Source of the DNA: G963662675 sp963662675
GTDB lineage: Bacteria > Bacteroidota > Bacteroidia > Bacteroidales > Prolixibacteraceae
NCBI GenBank assembly: GCA_963662675.2
Contig: CAXXHP010000004.1
Location: forward strand, 248,001 to 312,000
DNA: 64,000 bases
Direction of reading: 5' to 3'
The notes beneath the pieces were generated by a model. It ran no database searches. It was not told the origin of the DNA and saw only the letters and a list, made by a program, of their open reading frames with translations. This document shows positions 46,601 to 55,920 of this stretch, one piece after another. Each line of letters starts with the position of its first letter. The first letter of the stretch is position 1. Both the position numbers and the translations under genes were made by a program.

Positions 46601-49600
46601 TTTGCCAGAAAGGGCCGCCTTCTAATCGTACCATACTGGAATTGAAATCGCAAACACGTGATCTCAGATCCTTGCCGATCTCTCTTCTAATCGTACCATA
46701 CTGGAATTGAAATTTGCAAGCGCCATTGTTTCTTGTAGATCAGATATTCTTCTAATCGTACCATACTGGAATTGAAATCAAAATTTGATACGAGAGAAAA
46801 AATAATAATGCCTCTTCTAATCGTACCATACTGGAATTGAAATAATGACAAATGTAAAGTATTCACCAACCATTGAACTTCTAATCGTACCATACTGGAA
46901 TTGAAATAGAGCAATTTGATAATTTGGATATTCTGGTATCGCTTCTAATCGTACCATACTGGAATTGAAATTAGGGTGCAAGCATTGATTCAAGAAGCTC
47001 CCTTAACTTCTAATCGTACCATACTGGAATTGAAATTATAAAAATAATAGCGGTTAGTTGCTTAATCTGTGCTTCTAATCGTACCATACTGGAATTGAAA
47101 TTAATTTACACCAACAATGTAAACTACACCTAACATACTTCTAATCGTACCATACTGGAATTGAAATTAGTTTCGTTATTCGTATCAACTTCTGCGCTTA
47201 AAATCTTCTAATCGTACCATACTGGAATTGAAATTTAGGTGTAATTTAACGCCACTCAGCTTCTTCTATGCTTCTAATCGTACCATACTGGAATTGAAAT
47301 CATGAATATCCTGCAGTCAGGTGCAGCCAATTCATTCTTCTAATCGTACCATACTGGAATTGAAATCGCGCATTTATAAAAACTACCTGTTTAGGTGTTT
47401 CTTCTAATCGTACCATACTGGAATTGAAATTGCCAGTATATAACACGGTATAAATTGCATTAAAACCTTCTAATCGTACCATACTGGAATTGAAATGACG
47501 GTATCGAATTGGCTATTTGGGGCGCAGAAATACTTCTAATCGTACCATACTGGAATTGAAATTATTTAGTTCCTGGAATTAAAACAATTGATGAATTCTT
47601 CTAATCGTACCATACTGGAATTGAAATGAGTATTGGTGGCAAAGAATGCGTGTATGGTGGGTCTTCTAATCGTACCATACTGGAATTGAAATTCTGTAAT
47701 GCATTTAAATGGTTAAAAAAAGAGCCCTCTTCTAATCGTACCATACTGGAATTGAAATTTTTATAGTAAAGATCAACAGACCTGCGTCTGTCATCTTCTA
47801 ATCGTACCATACTGGAATTGAAATGCTGTTCTCGTTGTAGATTATTTAGTTGGGCTTGCTTCTAATCGTACCATACTGGAATTGAAATAATAGAAAATTT
47901 TATAAGAATATAAAGCATATTCCTTCTAATCGTACCATACTGGAATTGAAATATTTCAGATTCTGCAGTATATTCATTGCCTTCTACTTCTAATCGTACC
48001 ATACTGGAATTGAAATTTTAACTAATTATCAGATGATTAAAAAGGCAGCCGCTTCTAATCGTACCATACTGGAATTGAAATTTTACTTTTTAGTCCTGTG
48101 TAATTTGCCCCATCTGCCTTCTAATCGTACCATACTGGAATTGAAATAAATTCACCCATTACACTTTCAGTATCAGTACTGCTCTTCTAATCGTACCATA
48201 CTGGAATTGAAATGAGGTATATAGTCCAAAGAGGTATGATAGAATATTCCTTCTAATCGTACCATACTGGAATTGAAATCCCATCAGTGCAGTACTTAAA
48301 TTGCAGTGCTTTTCACTTCTAATCGTACCATACTGGAATTGAAATGAAACAACTAACTGTTGTTATGCTTCCCTGGGTTCTTCTAATCGTACCATACTGG
48401 AATTGAAATATGCAAATAATACTTGCGGTTATAGGTTCCTTTATTCTTCTAATCGTACCATACTGGAATTGAAATTTGATAATCTGGTTGCGCACATTGA
48501 TGTTGAGAAACTTCTAATCGTACCATACTGGAATTGAAATGGAGTAACGTTCACGAGCTATCACCTGCATGACACTTCTAATCGTACCATACTGGAATTG
48601 AAATAAGATTCACTTGGTTTTTTTAGTGTCATCCGAAATACTTCTAATCGTACCATACTGGAATTGAAATGGGGAAGAGAACATGAATATGGAGCTTCGC
48701 TTCACCTTCTAATCGTACCATACTGGAATTGAAATAGTCTAGGAATGGCTGTACGCTTCCATCTGAGTACTTCTAATCGTACCATACTGGAATTGAAATT
48801 TTAATAAATAAACAATTTGATTATATTCTGGACTACTTCTAATCGTACCATACTGGAATTGAAATGGTTTAGCCAGTTCCCGTATTCAATTCCCTTTAAG
48901 CGGACTTCTAATCGTACCATACTGGAATTGAAATGTCTATGAGCTGCGCCCATGCCGGGTCCTTCGGCTTCTTCTAATCGTACCATACTGGAATTGAAAT
49001 CTTAAACGACACTGTATTTGTTTTAAACAGCCTTTCTTCTAATCGTACCATACTGGAATTGAAATTCGGGTTCAAAGTGGTTTTGTTTTTGGGGAAGTAT
49101 GCTTCTAATCGTACCATACTGGAATTGAAATGAAGCACAAGAGATAATTGAAAAGTATAGCGGTGTCTTCTAATCGTACCATACTGGAATTGAAATTTTG
49201 CCAACAGCTTTAATACTTCTTTTTCGGTAGGGCTTCTAATCGTACCATACTGGAATTGAAATTCCTTTTTAACCCTTTATTGATGTTAGAGCTGAACTTC
49301 TAATCGTACCATACTGGAATTGAAATCATCTAGGGCATTCAGGGATTGTTGATTTTTGATTCTTCTAATCGTACCATACTGGAATTGAAATCAAAAAATA
49401 AAGCTCGACAAAATGCACGCCCGAAACTTCTAATCGTACCATACTGGAATTGAAATTGGCTAACAGCCTGCAAATGCTTAGTAGCATGAACCTTCTAATC
49501 GTACCATACTGGAATTGAAATATGAATTCAAGGAAATAGCAAAAACACAGCTACACTTCTAATCGTACCATACTGGAATTGAAATGCCACCAGCTTTGCC

Positions 49601-49650
49601 AGTACGTCTACCGGGTTTGGCTTCTAATCGTACCATACTGGAATTGAAAT
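43689..49650 (+). CRISPR. CRISPR array, about 92 repeats of 30 bases
   Basis: The repeat starts CTTCTAATCGTACC and ends ACTGGAATTGAAAT; all copies I read are identical, including the last (49621-49650). I count 92 repeats and 91 spacers, mean period 65.2 bases, spacers mostly 34-37 (range about 33-39). The 3' end ATTGAAAT fits the 8-base 5' tag of crRNAs made by Cas6 in type I-B, and GTACC-centred repeats of this kind occur with I-B systems. Short minus-strand frames repeating NSSMVRLE or FQYGTIR are translations of the repeat, not genes. Spacers 2 (43785-43820) and 47 (46714-46748) are diverged versions of one sequence. Confidence 0.99.
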
Positions 49651-49830
49651 CGTATCGTCTAATTGGTTATCAATATTTTATTTTTGCTTCTACCCAAAAC
49701 CATAACTGTATTGTGTTGCAGTGCATTGCTGTATTCCTGGTGACATAAATCTGTAAATATCATTGGTTCACCATATTGTTCACATTTACATTAATTCTTC
49801 ATGGCGTTTTTTGATCTATGTAAAATAATA

Positions 49831-49862
49831 AAAGCCTATAAATCATTTGATTTATAGGCTTT
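49831..49862 (-). terminator. Palindromic terminator between the array and tRNA-Pro
   Basis: AAAGCCTATAAATCA (49831-49845) and its exact inverse (49848-49862), separated by TT. T-rich sequence follows on both strands, so it can end the tRNA transcript leftwards and any array transcript rightwards. Confidence 0.75.
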
Positions 49863-49887
49863 GAAGTTTTTTTTAACTTTAAAATTG

Positions 49888-49961
49888 TCGGGATGACAAG
49901 ATTTGAACTTGCGACCCCTCGCCCCCCAGACGAGTACGCTACCAGACTGCGCCACATCCCG
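49888..49961 (-). tRNA. tRNA-Pro, anticodon GGG
   Basis: 74 bases on the minus strand without encoded CCA. Acceptor stem CGGGATG/CATCCCG plus discriminator A, D arm GCGCAGTCTGGTAGCGT, anticodon stem CTCGT/GCGAG with loop CTGGGGG giving anticodon GGG, and T arm GGGTC-GCAAGTTCAAATCTTGTC region with the TTCAAAT loop. It lies 237 bases past the last CRISPR repeat. tRNA genes are frequent island boundaries, but I see no att repeat of its 3' end on the other side of the CRISPR region. Confidence 0.95.
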
Positions 49962-50084
49962 ATTAATTAATGTGTCGGCAAAAATATGCATTCATAGGAA
50001 CACTTCAAAGCAATTTTTTGCATTTGCTGATTAATATTGATAGTTAGAGCCTATGTGACATTCATTATTATTGATGGCGTTAAT

Positions 50085-50115
50085 GTTGTTTATTTTTAGA
50101 TGTTATGTAATTTTG
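50085..50115 (+). promoter_or_regulatory. Candidate promoter of trxB
   Basis: GTTG at 50085-50088 and TAATTTTG at 50108-50115 (TAnnTTTG) with a 19-base spacer; the -33 box has one mismatch. ATG is 32 bases downstream. Confidence 0.5.
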
Positions 50116-50147
50116 TCTAAAGCAAAAAGAAACTTTAAATAGATATC

Positions 50148-51146
50148 ATGTTTAAACCACTAAATCTTAGCGAAAGCGAGAAAAAAAATACGAATCAGAT
50201 TGGGGATGCCGAGCATGTAAAATGTTTGATCATTGGTTCTGGTCCTGCCGGTTATACTGCTGCCATATATGCGGCAAGAGCAAATTTAAATCCAGTGATG
50301 TATGAAGGGCTTCAACCGGGAGGACAGTTAACATCAACGACAGAAGTTGAAAACTATCCGGGATATCCTGAAGGCGTAACAGGGCCTGTAATGATGGAAG
50401 ACCTGAAAAAACAAGCTGAACGTTTTGGAACTGACATTCGTTTCGGATTGGCTACCAAAGTTGACTTTTCCGGAGGTGTACACAAAGTTTGGATTGATGG
50501 TAAGACACTTATCGAGGCAGAGGTGGTTATTATTGCTACCGGAGCTACTGCAAAATATCTGGGAATTGATGATGAGAAGAAATATGCGGGTGGTGGAGTT
50601 TCTGCTTGTGCGACATGCGATGGATTCTTTTACCGCGGTAAAGATGTTGCCGTAGTGGGAGGTGGTGATACAGCTGCTGAAGAAGCGATTTATCTGGCTA
50701 GCCTTGCTAAAAAAGTGTATCTGATTGTCCGTCGTGATGAGCTACGGGCTTCAAAAGTAATGGCAGAGCGCGTCGTGAAGACTCCAAACATCGAAGTTTT
50801 ATGGAAACATCAAACCAAAGGTTTATTCGGAGACGGAGTTGTTGAAGGTGCTACTTTATATAAAAATAAAGGAGAAGCTAATCAGGAAGAGGTTAAAATT
50901 AAAATTGATGGGTTCTTTTTGGCTATTGGGCACAAACCCAATTCCGATTTTGTGGCCGAATACTTAAATGTAGATGAAGTGGGTTACATAAAGACTATTC
51001 CAGGTAGTTCTAAAACCAATGTCCCTGGAGTATTTGCTTGTGGAGATGTTCAGGATTCAATATATCGGCAAGCAGTTACGGCTGCAGGATCTGGCTGTAT
51101 GGCAGCAATTGATGCAGAACGCTATTTGTCTGAGAAGCAGGCATAA
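50148..51146 (+). CDS. trxB: Thioredoxin reductase
   Basis: Reduces thioredoxin with NADPH through FAD and a redox disulfide. 332 residues: FAD Rossmann motif IIGSGPAGYTAAIYAARANL (about residue 30), redox pair SACATCDGFFYRG (Cys-Ala-Thr-Cys, about 154-157), NADPH motif VAVVGGGDTAAEEAIYLASL (about 170) and the closing FAD motif GVFACGDVQDSIYRQAVTAAGSG (about 300). A 20-residue N-terminal extension precedes the usual start. It has its own promoter and terminator. Confidence 0.95.
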   Translation: MFKPLNLSESEKKNTNQIGDAEHVKCLIIGSGPAGYTAAIYAARANLNPVMYEGLQPGGQLTSTTEVENYPGYPEGVTGPVMMEDLKKQAERFGTDIRFGLATKVDFSGGVHKVWIDGKTLIEAEVVIIATGATAKYLGIDDEKKYAGGGVSACATCDGFFYRGKDVAVVGGGDTAAEEAIYLASLAKKVYLIVRRDELRASKVMAERVVKTPNIEVLWKHQTKGLFGDGVVEGATLYKNKGEANQEEVKIKIDGFFLAIGHKPNSDFVAEYLNVDEVGYIKTIPGSSKTNVPGVFACGDVQDSIYRQAVTAAGSGCMAAIDAERYLSEKQA

Positions 51147-51188
51147 TATGTTATATTTTATGCGTACTATAGATATCATATAAATTAC

Positions 51189-51215
51189 AAAAGCCTTCCT
51201 TTTAGGAAGGCTTTT
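51189..51215. terminator. Bidirectional terminator between trxB and rocD
   Basis: AAAAGCCTTCC (51189-51199) pairs perfectly with GGAAGGCTTTT (51205-51215), loop TTTTA-type, with A and T flanks, between two convergent genes. Confidence 0.92.
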
Positions 51216-51236
51216 ATGTTTGATTGCTTGTTTAGA

Positions 51237-52466
51237 TTATTGATCGAATTCGAGAAAGGTCTTTTTAATTATTTCGATGGCCTCTTTCATTTGTTCCTCA
51301 TTTATGATTAAAGGCGGTGTGAAACGAATAATATGTTGATGTGTTGGTTTTGCCAAGAGGCCATTTTCTTTCATTGCCAGACAAACATCCCAAGCCGTTT
51401 TTCCTTTGGTTGGTTTTATAGAGATGGCGTTGAGTAAGCCTTTCCCTCGAACAGCCTCAATCATTTCCGATTTTATGTTGTTCATTTCTTTTCTGAAAAC
51501 TTCTCCCATTTTAGTCGCATTCTCAGCCAGTTTTTCGTTCAGCATTACTTCCAGTGCAGCAATGGAAACTTTTCCTGCAATGGGGTTTCCTCCATAGGTA
51601 GAGCCATGTTCTCCGGGCTTAATGGTCAGCATTATTTCATTATCAGCTAAAACACAGGAAACGGGATACAAGCCTCCCGAAATGGCTTTTCCCAGAATTA
51701 GTATGTCAGGATGAACCTGCTCGTAGTCGCATGCCAATAGTTTTCCGGTTCGTGCCAATCCGGTTTGAACTTCATCGGCAATAAAAAGCACCTTCTTTTT
51801 TTTGCAAAGGTCATAGGCTTTTTTTAGGTATCCATCTTCAGGAACATAAACGCCTGCTTCTGCCTGAATTGGTTCTACCAGAAACCCGGCAACATTTGGG
51901 TCTTGTAATTCTTCCTCAAGGGCTTCAATGTCGTTGTATGGTATATTTACAAATCCAGATGTGTGTGGTCCGTAATCACTATAGGCATCCGGATCTGAAG
52001 ACATTGATATGATGGTAATTGTACGCCCATGAAAGTTGCCGTTACAAACAACAATTTTTGCGTTGTTTTTTGGAACTCCTTTTACTTTATACGCCCATTT
52101 TCGGGTGAGCTTTAATGCTGTTTCAACTGCTTCAGCCCCCGAATTCATAGGTAACATTCTGTCGTAGCCCAATAGGGTGGTCATATATTCTTCCCATTCA
52201 CCCAACACATTATTGTAAAAAGCACGGGAAGTAAGGGCTAACTTTTGAGCCTGATCAGTCAGTGCCTGCACAATTTTGGGGTGGCAGTGTCCTTGATTTA
52301 CCGCTGAGTATGCGGCTAAAAAATCGAAGTGTTTTTTCCCTTCTACATCCCAAACGTATACACCTTTGCCTCGTTCTAACACAACCGGAAGTGGATGGTA
52401 ATTGTGAGCACCAAATAGATTTTCTCTATTTATATAGTACTTAGAATTCAACGGTTCCATAGTCAT
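51237..52466 (-). CDS. rocD: Ornithine--oxo-acid aminotransferase
   Basis: PLP enzyme that converts ornithine and 2-oxoglutarate to glutamate semialdehyde and glutamate in arginine/proline metabolism. 409 residues. Fold type I class III markers: YHPLPVVLERGKGVYVWD, FDFLAAYSAVNQGHCHPK, PMNSGAEAVETALKLTRKW, GNFHGRTITIISMSSDP, VEPIQAEAGVYVPEDGYL, LFIADEVQTGLARTGK and the PLP lysine in LILGKAISGGLYPVS (about residue 265). YSAVNQGHCHP and the Tyr-rich start favour OAT over acetylornithine aminotransferase. A start at the second Met (52460) is equally possible. Confidence 0.93.
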   Translation of the reverse strand: MTMEPLNSKYYINRENLFGAHNYHPLPVVLERGKGVYVWDVEGKKHFDFLAAYSAVNQGHCHPKIVQALTDQAQKLALTSRAFYNNVLGEWEEYMTTLLGYDRMLPMNSGAEAVETALKLTRKWAYKVKGVPKNNAKIVVCNGNFHGRTITIISMSSDPDAYSDYGPHTSGFVNIPYNDIEALEEELQDPNVAGFLVEPIQAEAGVYVPEDGYLKKAYDLCKKKKVLFIADEVQTGLARTGKLLACDYEQVHPDILILGKAISGGLYPVSCVLADNEIMLTIKPGEHGSTYGGNPIAGKVSIAALEVMLNEKLAENATKMGEVFRKEMNNIKSEMIEAVRGKGLLNAISIKPTKGKTAWDVCLAMKENGLLAKPTHQHIIRFTPPLIINEEQMKEAIEIIKKTFLEFDQ

Positions 52467-52666
52467 CGTTTTTATGCAGAATTAAGGAATATCTTTCTGA
52501 AATCAAAGCAGTTCAATCTGTTAAAGAATATGAATGTGATTTTTATTCAACAATGAATCGTCATCTAGGAATTGATTTTTTAAGTGGGACAGAAATTATG
52601 CACAAGTAGAAATAGCCTTGAATTCGTCATCTAAATCCAGATTTACCACATTCTAAAAGAGAAATA

Positions 52667-54721
52667 CTATTTCCAAAACCGGATAAGCATTGCTTCGAAC
52701 AAGACAAACAGCAATCCCATTAAAATGAATAATTTCCAGAGTTCGGTGCCGTCATTTAATGACTCAATTACCTCGTTAAATTCCGGTAGGTTACTTTCAA
52801 TAACCATTGGTTGATTGTCCCAATCCTTTATTAAATCACGTATCTCATCAGTTGAGTAAGATTCTGATAACGATTCTTCTCTTTTGTAGTTGAAGGCCAG
52901 TGTTCTAATTATTTGTTCGCCAGAGGTTAACTTGTAAAATCCAGCTTCGTTTGTAAATGTGCTTGGGTTAATTCGAAAATAGTCGGTCCGATCACTTAAT
53001 ACCGGAAGTTGGTTTGTTGTGCCATCTTGCTTGCTGATTGTGATGAACTGTCCGATTGGTATTTGTTTGTTTTTGCGCAGTTCTATAAGCTGATTGTCTG
53101 ACAGGGTGTATTGAATGGTTTGGGGTTCATAGCTATGTAATGCCATATTGTATATAATCGGTACAAAAATGACTTGTTTGTAAAAGTCAGTTATTTCAGG
53201 ATTAAGCGTGAAACTGAAATTATAAAGCCGACCCAAGCCAAATGGATATTCAGAAATGGCGGTACTCTCATTGTTGTTTGTAATGATTTTTGTTTCTAAA
53301 GAATTTGTGCTTGTTTTAAAACGATAAGATTCTGATAGATAGGGTAATTCAATATTTTCATCTTCTCGGGTAAAAACATCGTTGAACAAGGGATGCCGGT
53401 AATTAACATCTGACATCTTTATGCGGAATGTGTCTTTACCTGTAATGCTGCCGGCTTCCAATTGGGAGTAAAGACTATTGTAGCTGTTCACTTCCAGTTT
53501 GTTGCCTGGAAAAACACACAGGGTGCCACCTTCATCCACAAAATTTATCAAAGCATTGGTGAGCCCGGTCGATAATTCATTCAGGTTAAGCAGAAAAATA
53601 CATTGATATTCATCAAACTGTCCAAGCTGTATTTTTTTTTCTTCCATGCTGGAAAAGCTGATATTCTCATCTTCATAGAAAAGGTTTTCAAACAAATTGA
53701 TAGTCTCTTCTTCAGGTCTGTATAGAGCCAATACATCTGCTTTTTTCTCTACTGAATAGCTGAAATAGAAAGTATTGTCAAAAACGGTGGGGTAGTCGTC
53801 CAGCTCAACTCGTGCAAGGTGTATGCCTAGTTTGTTGTTTCGGTAACTAAATTCAATCTCTTTGGTTTCGTCAGGGCCAATTGTAAGCGTACTCACAGCC
53901 TTCAATGTATCATTTATTTGAAGTCTGACAGGCGAATTCTGGTATGTTTGGTTTGATTGGTTTTGTATCCGAACATGTAGGGTTTCCGTTTGCCCTTGTC
54001 TTCGTCCTGGCGTTTCCAGCCAGCAGGTGTCAATCATCAGGTTGTTGTTAACATCCGATTTAAAGGGAATTAGGAATGATTGAATATTGCTGTCGGCTTC
54101 CAGTTTCTCAAAATCGCTAATGTATTTTTGAAAGTCTGATAGTAAGTATATGGAGCGATCTGACTTGTCTTTTGAATTTCGTGTTTGCCCTTTAAATTGC
54201 TGTACTGCTTTTGAAAGCGGCAAATTATTGGGGCTTTCTTCAACCTTGGATAGTTCTGAAATAAATTGCTCTTTATTTAATGTCTGTTGTTGATTCGGAT
54301 TGTCTGATTGATTACTCAGTAAAATGAAATTTGCACCTGGGCCATAACTGTTAACAATGTTAATTGCTGTGTTTCTAGCTTCGTCCAGCAAAGTGCCATT
54401 CTCCGACATTTTTTTCATACTGAAAGAATTATCAATGTAAATACCGATAAGTTGTTCCGATGTCTTTGTAATGTTCCTGTTGACTGGAAGATAAGGTTCT
54501 GCAAAGGCAAAGACTAAAAAAGTAATCGCCAAAATACGTGATATAAGAATGAGCAACTGCTTGATGTTGTTTTTCTTTTTCGATTCTTGTTTTATCGCTT
54601 TTAAGAAGCCTACCTGACTGAAAAAAACTGTTTTATAACGTTTGAAATGAAAGAAATGAATGAGAATAGGTATTAAAATAAATACCAATGCGAATAAAAA
54701 TAGGGGGTCAAGAAATCTCAT
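52667..54721 (-). CDS. BatA-type membrane protein with von Willebrand A-like domain
   Basis: 684 residues. The N-terminal BatA domain (MRFLDPLFLFALVFILIPIL, IHFFHFKRYKTVFFSQVGFL) and a second membrane helix (LLILISRILAITFLVFAFAE) are followed by a VWA-type domain with a MIDAS-like IYIDNSFSMKKMSENG (about residue 95, DxSxS read as DNSFS). A long extracytoplasmic part and a C-terminal helix (LWKLFILMGLLFVLFEAMLI) complete it. Bat proteins often stand beside MoxR ATPases and relate to stress tolerance and envelope integrity in Bacteroidota; no MoxR or DUF58 gene is within reach here. Confidence 0.85.
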   Translation of the reverse strand: MRFLDPLFLFALVFILIPILIHFFHFKRYKTVFFSQVGFLKAIKQESKKKNNIKQLLILISRILAITFLVFAFAEPYLPVNRNITKTSEQLIGIYIDNSFSMKKMSENGTLLDEARNTAINIVNSYGPGANFILLSNQSDNPNQQQTLNKEQFISELSKVEESPNNLPLSKAVQQFKGQTRNSKDKSDRSIYLLSDFQKYISDFEKLEADSNIQSFLIPFKSDVNNNLMIDTCWLETPGRRQGQTETLHVRIQNQSNQTYQNSPVRLQINDTLKAVSTLTIGPDETKEIEFSYRNNKLGIHLARVELDDYPTVFDNTFYFSYSVEKKADVLALYRPEEETINLFENLFYEDENISFSSMEEKKIQLGQFDEYQCIFLLNLNELSTGLTNALINFVDEGGTLCVFPGNKLEVNSYNSLYSQLEAGSITGKDTFRIKMSDVNYRHPLFNDVFTREDENIELPYLSESYRFKTSTNSLETKIITNNNESTAISEYPFGLGRLYNFSFTLNPEITDFYKQVIFVPIIYNMALHSYEPQTIQYTLSDNQLIELRKNKQIPIGQFITISKQDGTTNQLPVLSDRTDYFRINPSTFTNEAGFYKLTSGEQIIRTLAFNYKREESLSESYSTDEIRDLIKDWDNQPMVIESNLPEFNEVIESLNDGTELWKLFILMGLLFVLFEAMLIRFWK

Positions 54722-54959
54722 TGTTTACTTTTTTCAGAAAATCAAAAATAATGGAAATGTCAGAGCATAAAAAATACTTTTCATATTCTTCAATAAAAAA
54801 CATTTTCAAGAGGGTAGCGAGAGAATTATATCCCAATTTTTGAAACAAACCGAATATTTCTCTGTTTTAGTGGCAATTGACGATTATAAGTTGTCTTCTT
54901 TTTGCCAATTTATTTTGATGTCTGCATTAAGTATTGTGTGCTATTGAAATTGTAATTAG

Positions 54960-55832
54960 ATGAATTATACTATTAAGGACTTGGAAAATCTGTCGGGGAT
55001 AAAGGCACATACGATTCGGATATGGGAAAAGAGGTATGGCTTATTGAAGCCCAAACGCACAACCAGTAATATTCGCTATTATAATGATGATGAGCTAAGA
55101 TATTTGCTAAATATTGCGCTAATCGTTAAGCATGGATTTCGAATATCGAAAGTTTCTGAGTATGATGAAGCCCGGCTTAATATTGAAGTTTTAAAGTTAA
55201 ATCAGATTGCGAAATCAGAAGAGACAGTCATTGACCAACTTGTGATTTATGTAATTCATTTTGATGATGAGAAGTTTGAAGATTTATTAGATCAGCAAAT
55301 TAGCCAACTTGGTTTTGAAAATGCAGTGTTGGATGTTGTATTTCCTCTATTTGAGAGGATTGGTATTTATTGGCAAATTGGATCTGTTTTTCCTTCACAG
55401 GAGCATTTTGTGTCAAGCCTTTTACGTCAACGACTAATTTTTAATTCTGCAGCCTTTCGCAATAATCAGGCTGCTCAAACAATTCTATTCTTTTTGCCGG
55501 AAAACGAAATGCACGAATTGAGTTTACTCTTCTATAATTATCTGGCTTTGAAAAATGGTTATAAAACGATTTACTTGGGACAAAATGTTCCGATGGCTGA
55601 TTTGGCAAAATTGAATGATATGGTCAGGGTCGACTATGTTTTTACGGCTTATCTCAATCCCATAGCAAAAAGCAAGGCCGAAAAATATTTTGAAGCATTA
55701 AATGTTCTGTTTTCTAAGAAGAAAATATTTATTACCGGAGCGCAGGTTATGAAGCAAAATCTACTTTTACCCTCGAATTTTAGTATAATTAGTAATGTGC
55801 AATCTTTCAAAAAACATCTTGGCGGATCTTGA
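54960..55832 (+). CDS. MerR-family regulator with B12-binding domain (CarH/LitR-like)
   Basis: 290 residues. The MerR winged helix is YTIKDLENLSGIKAHTIRIW, EKRYGLLKPKRTTSNIRYYN (residues 3-42). The middle helical bundle carries WQIGSVFPSQEH (about residue 140-151), an exact W-x9-EH motif, which in CarH caps the upper face of adenosylcobalamin. The C-terminal Rossmann-like domain has ENEMHELS (about 180), where the ExHxxG base-off motif keeps Glu and His but has Ser for Gly. Such proteins repress carotenoid or photolyase-type genes until light breaks B12. Whether it binds cobalamin is inferred from these residues. No carotenoid gene is adjacent. Confidence 0.88.
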   Translation: MNYTIKDLENLSGIKAHTIRIWEKRYGLLKPKRTTSNIRYYNDDELRYLLNIALIVKHGFRISKVSEYDEARLNIEVLKLNQIAKSEETVIDQLVIYVIHFDDEKFEDLLDQQISQLGFENAVLDVVFPLFERIGIYWQIGSVFPSQEHFVSSLLRQRLIFNSAAFRNNQAAQTILFFLPENEMHELSLLFYNYLALKNGYKTIYLGQNVPMADLAKLNDMVRVDYVFTAYLNPIAKSKAEKYFEALNVLFSKKKIFITGAQVMKQNLLLPSNFSIISNVQSFKKHLGGS

Positions 55833-55920
55833 AAAAAGCAATAATCCGGTCTAAAGGATGCATCGCTATACATCCTCATTTTTTTTGGAATTCAATTTCG
55901 CTTGATGAGCTTGTTATTAA

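Noticed and set aside
45784..49204. Several open minus-strand frames of 60-80 codons in the array
   Set aside because: They are translations of the CRISPR repeat, recurring as NSSMVRLE or FQYGTIR, with spacers between.
49888..49961. tRNA-Pro as integration site of the CRISPR region
   Set aside because: No direct repeat of the tRNA 3' end and no integrase gene was found in the window.
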